A stretch of DNA of 64,000 nt from Acinetobacter sp. ANC 3781 (lineage in GTDB: Bacteria; Pseudomonadota; Gammaproteobacteria; Pseudomonadales; Moraxellaceae), in contig NZ_SJOH01000003.1 in assembly GCF_004331285.1 (NCBI RefSeq), forward strand, positions 152,863 through 216,862, written 5' to 3'. A program made the translations under genes and the position numbers. This document shows, piece after piece, positions 6,404 through 14,004 of this stretch. Every line of letters starts with the position of its first letter. Position 1 is the first letter of the stretch. The notes under the pieces were generated by a model that saw only the letters and a program-made list of their open reading frames with translations, was not told the DNA's origin and did no database searches.

Positions 6404-6994
6404 ATGTCGAAAGGTAAACCGATCAAATACACCGAAGAAATGCTGATGTTTTTACGTCAGCATGAGGAAACGCCACGTGCTGAGCTAACTTGCAAATTTA
6501 ATGAGAAATTTGGCTACAGCCTTTCAGTGGACAGCATAAAAGCAAAGTGTTTACGCATGGGGTTAAAGACTGGCCGAAACGGTTGTTTTTCACCTGGTCA
6601 TAAAACTTGGAATGCTGGAGTAAAAGGACTTACCAGTGCCAACTCAACATCGTTTAAGAAAGGCAATACTCCTTTCAACCACAGGCCGGTTGGTTATGAG
6701 CGAATCACTGTTGATGGTTATGTCGAGATTAAAACGGCTGAGCCGAATGTTTTTGAGTTGAAGCACAGGTGGATCTGGGAGCAACAACATGGACCAGTCC
6801 CTGACAACCATGTCCTTGTTTTTAAGAATATGAACAAGCAGGACTGTCGGTTAGATAATCTGATGCTGATCACCAGAGCTGAACTTGCTCGATTGAATCA
6901 ATCTTTTTCAAAGCTTGCCACGCCAGACACAAATGAGACGTGCATCCTGATGGCAAAACTTAAAGATAAAACACATAAATTGAAGGTGGCGTGA
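6404..6994 (+). CDS. HNH endonuclease-like protein
   Basis: A 196-residue protein. Residues about 7-55 look like a helix-turn-helix DNA-binding region; residues about 120-160 carry an HNH_3-type core (HRWIWEQQHGPVPDNHVLVF...CRLDNL). The second histidine position of the core, usually a His-His or His-Asn pair before the loop, reads VFKNMNK here, so activity is uncertain. Free-standing HNH proteins in phage operons can be homing-type nickases or accessory nucleases. It overlaps the following gene by one base. Confidence 0.78.
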   Translation: MSKGKPIKYTEEMLMFLRQHEETPRAELTCKFNEKFGYSLSVDSIKAKCLRMGLKTGRNGCFSPGHKTWNAGVKGLTSANSTSFKKGNTPFNHRPVGYERITVDGYVEIKTAEPNVFELKHRWIWEQQHGPVPDNHVLVFKNMNKQDCRLDNLMLITRAELARLNQSFSKLATPDTNETCILMAKLKDKTHKLKVA

Positions 6995-7410
6995 TGGAAA
7001 TTCAAAAAATTAAAGAATTAGCTTTGGCGAATGGCTTCAAATTAAAAGAACAAGCAAGCGGAAATATGGATTTGAACGCTTATGTTTATGACTTCGCAAA
7101 TGCTATCGAGCAAGCAGCCAAAGCCCAAGCGGTGCCGGAAGGGTTTGTAGAAAAAACTGAATCCAATACAAACCACTACTTCAAGTTAAAAAATTGGGAT
7201 GAGTGGACCTGTATTGATGGAATAAAAGATGCCATTACCAGTGACAATGACATTAATACGATTGTTAAGGTTGAATGTCTTGAGGTTATTGAAATCAACA
7301 ATAAACCTTGCTTTGCATTGCTAGCCTTTGGAAAACGTCATGGTACAGAAGTTAAGTTTTTTGATACCGAAGAAGAAGCGATCGAAGCACAGGAGCCAAC
7401 CAATGACTAA
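6994..7410 (+). CDS. Phage protein, unknown function
   Basis: A 138-residue protein starting MEIQKIKELALANGFKLKEQ. The first 45 residues resemble a short module often found at the start of small phage proteins; the rest has a beta-rich part with DEWTCIDG. ATG at 6994 shares a base with the HNH stop codon; a GTG three bases earlier is less likely. The C-terminal Pro-Thr-Asn-Asp is followed by an 8-bp overlap with the next gene. Confidence 0.65.
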   Translation: MEIQKIKELALANGFKLKEQASGNMDLNAYVYDFANAIEQAAKAQAVPEGFVEKTESNTNHYFKLKNWDEWTCIDGIKDAITSDNDINTIVKVECLEVIEINNKPCFALLAFGKRHGTEVKFFDTEEEAIEAQEPTND

Positions 7411-7669
7411 TGTTTATAAAATTGAATCCATTGGTGATTTCTTAAAGATTCCTTCAGATCGAATCCATGCTTGCTTAAATGAAATGGCAAATCATATGTC
7501 TGAATTTAAGGCTGGATTGGAGGTGTTAGGCATAGAGCCAACAGGTGCTGAAATTAAAACTTTCACCTGGGAAGATGATGGCAAGAATGATTTAAACATC
7601 ACTCTTAATTGTGAAGATGGTAGATCAACCACTGTGAAAATCGTTCGTGGAGTGCCAGCCAATGACTGA
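7403..7669 (+). CDS. Phage protein, unknown function
   Basis: An 88-residue acidic protein starting MTNVYKIESIGDFLKIPSDR. The start is set at 7403, where the ATG overlaps the preceding stop by 8 bases. The junction before this gene and the one after it are alike (CCAATGACT), and both upstream proteins end in P-x-N-D, hinting at exchange of gene cassettes at a shared overlap sequence. No family recognised. Confidence 0.62.
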   Translation: MTNVYKIESIGDFLKIPSDRIHACLNEMANHMSEFKAGLEVLGIEPTGAEIKTFTWEDDGKNDLNITLNCEDGRSTTVKIVRGVPAND

Positions 7670-7865
7670 AAAACTAGAACAAGCCAAAGACCTCATTGAA
7701 TCTTTAGCAGCTCGTAAAATTGGCGGTACTGGGATTGAGTTGAACAGTGAAGAAGTTGAATTGGCGTATGAAGTTTTTAACGATTATGTGGAACGGAATG
7801 AAGTGAAAGGCGTTGACGTGAAGTTGCCTTTTACTATCTTGCAGAGTTTGAAGGAGGTGTCATGA
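7662..7865 (+). CDS. Small phage protein, unknown function
   Basis: A 67-residue protein starting MTEKLEQAKDLIESLAARKI, probably helical. It overlaps its upstream neighbour by 8 bases and its downstream neighbour by 4, so it is translationally coupled on both sides. No motif recognised. Confidence 0.6.
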   Translation: MTEKLEQAKDLIESLAARKIGGTGIELNSEEVELAYEVFNDYVERNEVKGVDVKLPFTILQSLKEVS

Positions 7866-8215
7866 AAGCGAATAAGTTCATGAAAGAGCATGGTCTCCAA
7901 TATACAAGAAATTTAGTTCGAGATTATCCGAATCATACCCATGTCACCAATGATGGGAGAATGTTTATTAATGAAAATACGTGTGTATCTCATATCAAAG
8001 TTCAGTTGAATGAATTGGTAAAAATGGACGACCTAAAACGCCTTGTTGAAAGTCGTGAGTTGGTTGAGTCTTATGGTGGGCTTGATTTGGCTAAGAAGGA
8101 ATTGCAACGTCAGTCTATTTTGCGCTGGATAAATCCAGAAACAGAAAGGCTTCGCGGAGCCATCGCAGATGTTGAAAGTTGTCTTGAGACAGATAAGAAA
8201 TTGGAGGGATTGTGA
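7862..8215 (+). CDS. Phage protein, unknown function
   Basis: A 117-residue protein starting MKANKFMKEHGLQYTRNLVR, with a ribosome site GGAGG. The C-terminal half is charged and helical. It overlaps the excisionase-like gene by one base. No function recognised. Confidence 0.62.
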   Translation: MKANKFMKEHGLQYTRNLVRDYPNHTHVTNDGRMFINENTCVSHIKVQLNELVKMDDLKRLVESRELVESYGGLDLAKKELQRQSILRWINPETERLRGAIADVESCLETDKKLEGL

Positions 8216-8436
8216 TGGGATTATATATTTCGACTCCTGAACTCTTGGAGCGATACAGTATATCCAAGGGTACTTTGATTAACTGGCGTAGTAGAAAAGA
8301 TTTCCCTGAGCCACTAATCAAAGCACATGGCAAATCAAGCAGTCGCTACGGTATCAAAGCTGTAGCATTATGGGAGGAAAGAAACGGATTGCTTGAGTCG
8401 CTTGATATACAGCCTTTAATGTCAAATCGCTCATAA
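8215..8436 (+). CDS. Excisionase/AlpA-like winged helix-turn-helix protein
   Basis: A 73-residue protein: TPELLERYSISKGTLINWRS forms a MerR/AlpA-type helix-turn-helix, followed by the short SSSRYGIKAVALWEE segment typical of AlpA and Xis proteins. As the last gene of the early operon, next to the integrase, it is the likely recombination directionality factor. Its last 91 bases overlap the integrase gene on the other strand, so the two mRNAs are complementary at their 3' ends. ATG at 8215 is preferred to GTG at 8212. Confidence 0.72.
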   Translation: MGLYISTPELLERYSISKGTLINWRSRKDFPEPLIKAHGKSSSRYGIKAVALWEERNGLLESLDIQPLMSNRS

Positions 8437-9647
8437 TTATCCAGTATGGCGCAAAGCTTATAAAACCACTTTTCATAAGCTTGCGCCTGATCACTCAAAT
8501 ACTCATGCAAGTCATATGTTCCCCATACCGCCGGTAAACCATGCCCAAGCATAATTTCACAAATATGCGGTGGTGCAAGTTCTGAAATATGTGTTCTCAT
8601 TGTTCTGCGCAAATCGTGGGTTGACCACTGTTCAATCTCAACATCAAATATTTTTTTAATACTATTCCCGACATACATTGGAATTGTGGTCTGAAATCCC
8701 TTCTCTAGCCTGGTGTATTTCTTTCCTTTTAAATTAGGGAAAGCATATTCACAACTGTCTGGCGATAATGAAAATACATACTTTAAAAATGGCACAATTT
8801 GAGGAATGATGGGGCGAATAATCGGCTTGTGTGTTCTATCCCCCATCTTGTGATTTTCCGGTGGGATGTACCAAATATTTTCCTGAAAGTCGAAGTCTGA
8901 TTTTTTGGCTAATCGCAATTCTGAAACACGGCATCCAAAAAATAGAAGCATGATAATTATGGCCTTGTTTTTTGGCGACATCGCGTTATTTCTAAGTGAT
9001 GCATGAACCACCCAGAATACTTCTTGTTCTGATAGATAACGTGAGCGCTTCACTTTCTTAACATTTAGATCGGCAGCTTTCAGATGCTGTATCGGTTGAT
9101 TATTTAGTTTGCCGTGGATACACCCCCACCGCATAATCAATTTCAAGTTACCTAGAATTTTTACTGCCACTGTTCTTGCATTGGTCACGATTGCAAATAA
9201 CAACTCCGACCATTCTTGTAGAGATATATCATCACAAATGCGTTTTCCGACACGTGGGTAAACATGGATTTCAAACGCTCGGTAATCATCCTTGCATGCC
9301 ACCTTATTGATACCAATCGTGTTAAACCAGATGTCACAAATTTCCTTTACCGTCGGCTGCTTTGCATAGTCATCTTCACGCTTAAGCTTTAACTGAAGTG
9401 GGTCCTTTCCCTGGTCTAATTCGATTTTGTATTTCTGCACTAATATTCTGGCATCTTTTAAACTCATTAACGGATACGTGCCAACATCTATGCGTTTGGC
9501 TTTTCCGTTAAAACGATACCGGTACTGGAATACCATTTTCCCCTTTGGTGATATGCGAACAGACAAGGCGTCACGATCAGTCACCACTTCAACTTTATCG
9601 CGTACTTTACCGTTATTTGATTTCAACCATGAATCACTTAAAGACAT
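8346..9647 (-). CDS. int: P4-type tyrosine integrase
   Basis: A 433-residue tyrosine recombinase. The N-terminal arm-binding domain (KGKMVFQYRYRF...RIDVGTYPLMSLKDAR) is of the DUF4102/P4 type. The catalytic domain shows Arg in FFGCRVSELRLA, His-x-x-Arg in STHDLRRTM, a late His in EIMLGHGL and the nucleophile Tyr in TYDLHEY. The start at 9647 (MSLSDSWLK) fits the family; further in-frame ATGs exist at 9659 and 9686. It integrates the phage next to host yrfG. It is antisense to the early operon, unlike lambda, where int and xis share a transcript. Confidence 0.93.
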   Translation of the reverse strand: MSLSDSWLKSNNGKVRDKVEVVTDRDALSVRISPKGKMVFQYRYRFNGKAKRIDVGTYPLMSLKDARILVQKYKIELDQGKDPLQLKLKREDDYAKQPTVKEICDIWFNTIGINKVACKDDYRAFEIHVYPRVGKRICDDISLQEWSELLFAIVTNARTVAVKILGNLKLIMRWGCIHGKLNNQPIQHLKAADLNVKKVKRSRYLSEQEVFWVVHASLRNNAMSPKNKAIIIMLLFFGCRVSELRLAKKSDFDFQENIWYIPPENHKMGDRTHKPIIRPIIPQIVPFLKYVFSLSPDSCEYAFPNLKGKKYTRLEKGFQTTIPMYVGNSIKKIFDVEIEQWSTHDLRRTMRTHISELAPPHICEIMLGHGLPAVWGTYDLHEYLSDQAQAYEKWFYKLCAILDNYERFDIKGCISSDSSNPFLSSHNATALIP

Positions 9648-9746
9648 GCTACGTATCATCCAATGCGCTATAATTTTCACATTCATGTACAAGACAAAAA
9701 TATGTACACAGATTTGTACATAATTTTTCTTGAAACGTAAACATAT

Positions 9747-9848
9747 TTGTTGAACTTTGAAAATATTTAAAAAGCATTGATAAGTGTGAAAAATGAATAT
9801 TTTCAGTGATTGTATGGTTTTTCTATGTGCCTTGTTGAACTTTGAAAA
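9747..9848. repeat. 17-bp direct repeat at the prophage right boundary
   Basis: TTGTTGAACTTTGAAAA occurs at 9747-9763 and 9832-9848, 85 bases apart, between the integrase start and yrfG. It may be a pair of integrase arm sites or part of the attachment core. An inverted pair GAAAATATT (9759-9767) and AATATTTTC lies between. Confidence 0.6.
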
Positions 9849-9865
9849 ACATTGGAGATTATTGA

Positions 9866-10540
9866 ATGGAAAGACCAATTATTATTTTTGATATGGATGG
9901 CACACTTCTTGACCTTGCCTATGATGATTTCATCTGGAATCATCAACTTCCCATTCGCCATGCGGTCACACATGGCTGCACGCTCGAACAAAGCACTGAA
10001 TCTTTATTTCATTTTTATCAAGAACACAATCATACCCTAAATTGGTATTCAACCCGGTTCTGGAGTGCAAAAGTGGGGGTCGATACCCTAACACTGCAAC
10101 ATGAATTTAAACATAAAGTTGCGCTGCGTTCAGGCTGTCTAGAATTACTCGATTATCTAAAAACCAATGGCTATCCTTGCTGGATTGCTACCAACGCAGA
10201 TTGCGAAGGCTTAAAGTTTAAATTGGAACACACCCAACTGGCTGATTATTTTGATGTGATCATCAGCAGTGAAAGTATCGGTTACGCCAAAGAGTCAATT
10301 GAGTTCTGGCAAAAACTACAAGCACTTCACCCCTTCCAAATCAATCAAGCCTATTTTATTGATGACACAGAAAAAGTACTTAATAGTGCAAAAAAATTTG
10401 GTATTGGCAATTTAATTACCATTGCACAGCCCTCATCTAAAGGAAAGATACGGACTGAAAGTCCTTATCGTATTTTACAAGACTTAACCGACTTAATCGT
10501 TCTGTTAGAACAAGCTGAGGATCTGAAAAAATATGCCTAA
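9866..10540 (+). CDS. yrfG: HAD-family GMP/IMP nucleotidase YrfG
   Basis: A 224-residue HAD phosphatase. The catalytic motif DMDGT (Asp9, Asp11) is at the N-terminus, a Thr/Asn motif (IATNAD) follows, and the acidic motif FIDDTEK is near residue 170. The HTLNWYSTRFW segment matches E. coli YrfG, and, as in E. coli, hslR follows. It hydrolyses purine mononucleotides (family knowledge). GGAG lies 8 bases before the ATG. The phage boundary is just upstream, so its native promoter may have been displaced or rebuilt by the integration. Confidence 0.85.
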   Translation: MERPIIIFDMDGTLLDLAYDDFIWNHQLPIRHAVTHGCTLEQSTESLFHFYQEHNHTLNWYSTRFWSAKVGVDTLTLQHEFKHKVALRSGCLELLDYLKTNGYPCWIATNADCEGLKFKLEHTQLADYFDVIISSESIGYAKESIEFWQKLQALHPFQINQAYFIDDTEKVLNSAKKFGIGNLITIAQPSSKGKIRTESPYRILQDLTDLIVLLEQAEDLKKYA

Positions 10541-10970
10541 TCCTTCTCAACAAAACACTGTTGAAAGTATGCGTGTTGATAAATGGCTATGGGCGGCACG
10601 TTTTTTTAAAACCCGCTCGATATCAAAAGCCGCTATTGAGGGTGGTAAGGTTCATCACAATGGTGAGCGCGTTAAAGTGTCTAAAGAAGTTCGCGTTGGA
10701 ATGGAACTGACTATTCAGCAAGGTTTTGATCGGAAAACTATTGTGATCAAAGCATTGTCAGCAAACCGTGGTGCAGCCCCGATTGCCCAGCAACTGTATG
10801 ATGAAACAGAAGTTAGTGTTGCACGACGAGAGTTGCTTACAACACAAAGAAAGTTGCATAATCTAGCCCGACCTGAACATCGGCCAAGTAAAAAAGATCG
10901 CCGACAAATCAGTAAATTTAAACAAGATAATGGTCAACAGTTTGACCAAGACTGGTCATACAGCGATTAG
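10533..10970 (+). CDS. hslR: Heat-shock ribosome-associated S4-domain protein Hsp15
   Basis: A 145-residue RNA-binding protein with an S4 domain (MRVDKWLWAARFFKTRSISK, residues 13-60) and a basic C-terminal tail. Hsp15 binds free 50S subunits carrying nascent chains and helps recycle them. It overlaps yrfG by 8 bases and should be co-transcribed. Translation from the internal ATG of MRVDKW (10569) is possible but would remove only a short N-terminal extension. Confidence 0.88.
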   Translation: MPNPSQQNTVESMRVDKWLWAARFFKTRSISKAAIEGGKVHHNGERVKVSKEVRVGMELTIQQGFDRKTIVIKALSANRGAAPIAQQLYDETEVSVARRELLTTQRKLHNLARPEHRPSKKDRRQISKFKQDNGQQFDQDWSYSD

Positions 10971-11381
10971 GGGCTGTTAGCACTTCGTCTATGTCTGCGA
11001 CGATGCATATTTTTTAGCTGATATGAGGCGTAGAGCAGGAAATTTAGTCATTCTAAATGACTGCTTCGCAACGATATAGCAGCAAAAACCATGCTTGTCC
11101 CGTAGGGCTGTGGCTAAAATTATCTCAGATGTCGTTATAAAACTTGAAAATAGTCTCGCTATTCTCTTTGTTTCATGCCTCATCTGCTCAATTTTAGCCT
11201 ACAGCGCAAGCCATTTATGAAAGGTTAACAGACCTCATTTAAGCGTCATATTCTGTCGTACTTGACCGAATTGATATAGAACATAAAGAATGAATCTGTC
11301 ACTATACTTGGGTGGAACACGTTTTAAAGTAACTCATCCACTTAAGTTAATATTTTTGTGACATCGTTTTGAGGTTGTGAG
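10971..11381. other. 411-base gap before recA with a dispersed repeat and the recA leader
   Basis: The first 120 bases are a dispersed repeat (listed separately); CTGTTA at 10974 and TAACAG at 11226 form a short inverted pair, as do ATGAGGC (about 11023) and GCCTCAT (about 11177). The remaining part upstream of recA has TATACT near 11311 as a possible -10. I see no LexA box (CTG-N10-CAG), in line with Acinetobacter lacking LexA. No protein gene is convincing. Confidence 0.6.
10974..11091 (+). repeat. Dispersed intergenic repeat, copy 1
   Basis: About 80% identical to 52723-52838 on the same strand. Shared blocks include TTAGCTGATATGAG (shorter by one T in copy 2), GCAGG-AATTTAGT and AACGATATAGCAG. 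The middle folds as AGTCATT/AATGACT. Confidence 0.75.
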
Positions 11382-12425
11382 ATGGATGATAATAAAAGTA
11401 AGGCGCTGAATGCTGCCCTAAGCCAAATTGAAAAACAATTTGGTAAAAATACAGTGATGCGCCTTGGCGATAATACTGTACTGGCAGTTGAAGCGGTATC
11501 TACAGGTTCTTTAACCCTGGACATCGCGCTCGGTATTGGTGGCTTGCCGAAAGGTCGTATCGTAGAAATCTACGGTCCTGAATCTTCGGGTAAAACCACA
11601 ATGACCTTGCAAGCAATTGCACAATGTCAAAAAGCGGGTGGTACCTGTGCCTTCATCGATGCTGAGCATGCGCTTGACCCTCAGTATGCACGTAAGCTGG
11701 GTGTAGACCTTGACAACCTGCTGGTTTCTCAGCCGGACAATGGTGAACAGGCACTTGAGATTGCAGACATGCTGGTTCGCTCTGGTGCGGTTGACATGAT
11801 TGTTGTCGATTCCGTGGCTGCCTTGACTCCACGTGCAGAAATTGAAGGCGAAATGGGCGACTCCCACATGGGCTTACAAGCACGTTTGATGAGTCAGGCA
11901 TTACGTAAAATTACCGGTAATGCAAAACGCTCTAACTGTATGGTGATCTTCATTAACCAGATTCGTATGAAGATTGGTGTAATGTTCGGTAGCCCTGAAA
12001 CTACTACGGGTGGTAACGCACTTAAATTCTACGCTTCTGTACGTCTGGATATCCGTCGTATTGGTCAAGTAAAAGAAGGTGACGAGATTGTCGGTTCTGA
12101 AACACGTGTTAAAGTCGTGAAGAATAAAATGGCACCTCCGTTCAAAGAAGCGTTATTCCAGATTTTGTACGGTAAAGGTGTCAATCAGCTGGGTGAACTG
12201 GTTGATCTTGCTGTTGCGCAAGAACTGGTACAAAAAGCGGGTGCGTGGTATTCATACCAAGGCAATAAAATTGGTCAGGGTAAAAACAATGTTATCCGTC
12301 ATTTAGAGGAAAATCCTCAAATTGCACAGGAACTTGATCGCCTGATTCGCGAAAAGCTGTTAACACCGATCACCAAGCCAATTGAAGAAAAGGATGAAGA
12401 AGAACCAGACTTACTCGATGCTTAA
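11382..12425 (+). CDS. recA: RecA recombinase
   Basis: A 347-residue RecA that forms filaments on single-stranded DNA, drives strand exchange and stimulates self-cleavage of S24 repressors, including probably the prophage repressor at 2248. Walker [10 protein letters not shown] is at residues 65-73; Walker [10 protein letters not shown] and the DNA-binding loop L1/L2 regions ([25 protein letters not shown]) are intact; the C-terminus is acidic. A terminator follows, then recX. The start is the only ATG in place. Confidence 0.98.
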   Translation: MDDNKSKALNAALSQIEKQFGKNTVMRLGDNTVLAVEAVSTGSLTLDIALGIGGLPKGRIVEIYGPESSGKTTMTLQAIAQCQKAGGTCAFIDAEHALDPQYARKLGVDLDNLLVSQPDNGEQALEIADMLVRSGAVDMIVVDSVAALTPRAEIEGEMGDSHMGLQARLMSQALRKITGNAKRSNCMVIFINQIRMKIGVMFGSPETTTGGNALKFYASVRLDIRRIGQVKEGDEIVGSETRVKVVKNKMAPPFKEALFQILYGKGVNQLGELVDLAVAQELVQKAGAWYSYQGNKIGQGKNNVIRHLEENPQIAQELDRLIREKLLTPITKPIEEKDEEEPDLLDA

Positions 12426-12465
12426 ATAGCATGATGTTAAAGTCGAATTTTTCGAGTTAAACTGT

Positions 12466-12491
12466 AAAACGCCCTACGGGGCGTTTTTTAT
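12466..12491 (+). terminator. Terminator after recA
   Basis: CGCCC-TACG-GGGCG flanked by AAAA and TTTTTT. recX 20 bases further would need read-through or its own promoter, as known for the recA-recX pair in E. coli. Confidence 0.88.
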
Positions 12492-12512
12492 TTGATGTGA
12501 TAGATACACAAT

Positions 12513-13112
12513 ATGAGCAATTCCAAATTCCCCAAAATGCTGGACTATGAAGCTATCAAGCACCAATTTGATGATTCATCGTCAGAATCGACATCAGAAG
12601 CATTCTCCGCTCCCATAGAATCAGAGGCATTACATTTTGAAGATGACCCGCAGCCCAAGCCAAAAGGCCTGACAGGCTCTCGTTTACGCTCTTATGCCTT
12701 TGCAGTACTGACACGCAGAGAATACTCAAAAGCCGACCTGATTGAAAAGCTGGCACTGTATGCCATGGATCGTGAAGAAGTTTTAAAGCTGGTTGATGAG
12801 CTGGCAAAAGAAAATTATCAAAGTGACCAACGCGTGGCAGAAATCATGTTATCGAGTCAAAAACGTAAAGGCAAAGGTCCAAACCGCATTAAGCTGGCGT
12901 TAAAATCAAAAAAAATTGACACGAGTTTAATTCAGGAAGAATTAAAGGAAACCGATTGGACTGAACAGGCTTACCAATTGAAAATAAAAAAATATGGTGC
13001 AAAAGTAGAAAAAGAACCAAAACTTAAAGCAAAACAAATACGCTTTTTAATGTATCGAGGTTTTGAAATGGATACAATTATGAAAGCAATTAGCCGTAAA
13101 AGCGAAGATTAA
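12513..13112 (+). CDS. recX: RecX regulatory protein
   Basis: A 199-residue RecX, a helical three-repeat protein that binds in the RecA filament groove and limits RecA activity. The recognisable part begins near residue 50 (LRSYAFAVLTRREYSKADLIEKL) and runs to the end; the first 45 residues are acidic, serine-rich and probably disordered, longer than in E. coli RecX (166). It follows recA with a terminator between. Confidence 0.88.
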   Translation: MSNSKFPKMLDYEAIKHQFDDSSSESTSEAFSAPIESEALHFEDDPQPKPKGLTGSRLRSYAFAVLTRREYSKADLIEKLALYAMDREEVLKLVDELAKENYQSDQRVAEIMLSSQKRKGKGPNRIKLALKSKKIDTSLIQEELKETDWTEQAYQLKIKKYGAKVEKEPKLKAKQIRFLMYRGFEMDTIMKAISRKSED

Positions 13113-13604
13113 AACTATCCATTCGCAGAATTCGAAATCTTGATCAATCCCGGTCGTGATCTGAATAACCTGTCAGAAAATAAATAGGGAGCTCATCGAG
13201 TTTTTCTAAATGCTCATTACCTCTGATTTCAGGACTGCTCCGCCCTTTTGAATAAAGATTGATGTGAACTAAATCCATTCAACATGGATTCATCAATCAC
13301 TTCAATTTTCGTTAAATCTAATTACAATCGTCTCTGAGCCACAATCATTAAGCATTGATCATTTATAAAATATCCTATAACACCATAAACAAATGATTTA
13401 AAAATAGGATAAAAAAAATTATAGTGCCAAATAATCAAATGAAAATCTTAAGACTAGGGGATTAAAATGAAATGAACAATAGCGTAAGCAAAATAGAAAT
13501 AAGTATGATCATCACATAGAAAATACTACATGTAATTTTAAAATAAGGAATGATAGATAAGGGTAAGCAAAAATATGGTTGCATCATTTTTTTATTATCA
13601 ATAT
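13113..13604. other. Intergenic stretch between recX and ffs, mostly featureless
   Basis: AT-rich DNA with one small open frame (13144-13278, minus; listed). TATCCTAT (13371-13378) and ATAGGATA (13404-13411) form an 8-bp inverted repeat with a 25-base gap. No terminator for recX is evident. Confidence 0.4.
13144..13278 (-). CDS. Possible small or truncated gene, 44 residues
   Basis: The frame starts MDLVHINLYSKGRSSPEIRG and ends DELPIYFLTGYSDHDRD. The residue mix looks like a real soluble protein, not random translation. After the stop, a different frame reads on as a plausible coding stretch (QDFEFCEW), so this could be the remains of a longer gene broken by a small insertion. No family recognised. 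Confidence 0.3.
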   Translation of the reverse strand: MDLVHINLYSKGRSSPEIRGNEHLEKLDELPIYFLTGYSDHDRD

Positions 13605-13720
<116 letters not shown>

Positions 13721-13730
13721 GCAAGAACAG

Positions 13731-13758
13731 AGTATAGAGATTTTTATTTAACTTGCAA
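13731..13758 (-). promoter_or_regulatory. ffs promoter
   Basis: TTGCAA (13753-13758) and TATACT (13731-13736) on the minus strand are 16 bases apart and would start transcription about 7 bases later, at the 5' end of the SRP RNA. Confidence 0.75.
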
Positions 13759-14004
13759 GCCTTGTAATGACTTTTTCGTTCAACATTGATATTATTTGAT
13801 TATTAAAAAAACAATCTTGATTAAAAACAGCATTTTTATATATTTTTAGCAAGGCTAACAATTACTTTAAACCTACGACAAGTTTGTAAATGCATATTGC
13901 ATTTCACAGCATGGACGTTTTTAATGTGGTCAGATCTTTTAAATAGGTACATTCTAAATATTGCAAATTTTGAATATACCTAAGAATACGAAATGGATAT
14001 TTTT
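13759..14004. other. AT-rich gap between ffs and the cpoB-like gene
   Basis: Divergent upstream region; no clear sigma-70 promoter or repeats could be picked out. Confidence 0.35.

Larger units (their letters stand above)
1..9848. mobile_element. Early/integration end of a lambda-like prophage (left part outside window)
   Basis: Positions 1-9647 hold only phage-type genes: helicase loader, O-like initiator with iterons, cro/cI switch, RecT and YqaJ exonuclease, HNH protein, excisionase and tyrosine integrase, with many 1-20 bp gene overlaps. From 9866 on all genes are host housekeeping genes. The integrase start faces the host gene yrfG, so the right attachment site should lie between 9648 and about 9850. 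No capsid, tail or lysis genes are visible; they would be beyond the left edge. The exact right end is not determined. Confidence 0.9.

Noticed and set aside
9648..9878. N-terminal extension of the integrase
   Set aside because: The extra 77 residues are low-complexity, cross the direct repeat and do not fit the P4 integrase family.
11225..11231. Terminal inverted repeat making 10974-11231 an insertion sequence
   Set aside because: Only six bases match, no transposase and copy 2 lacks the second half.
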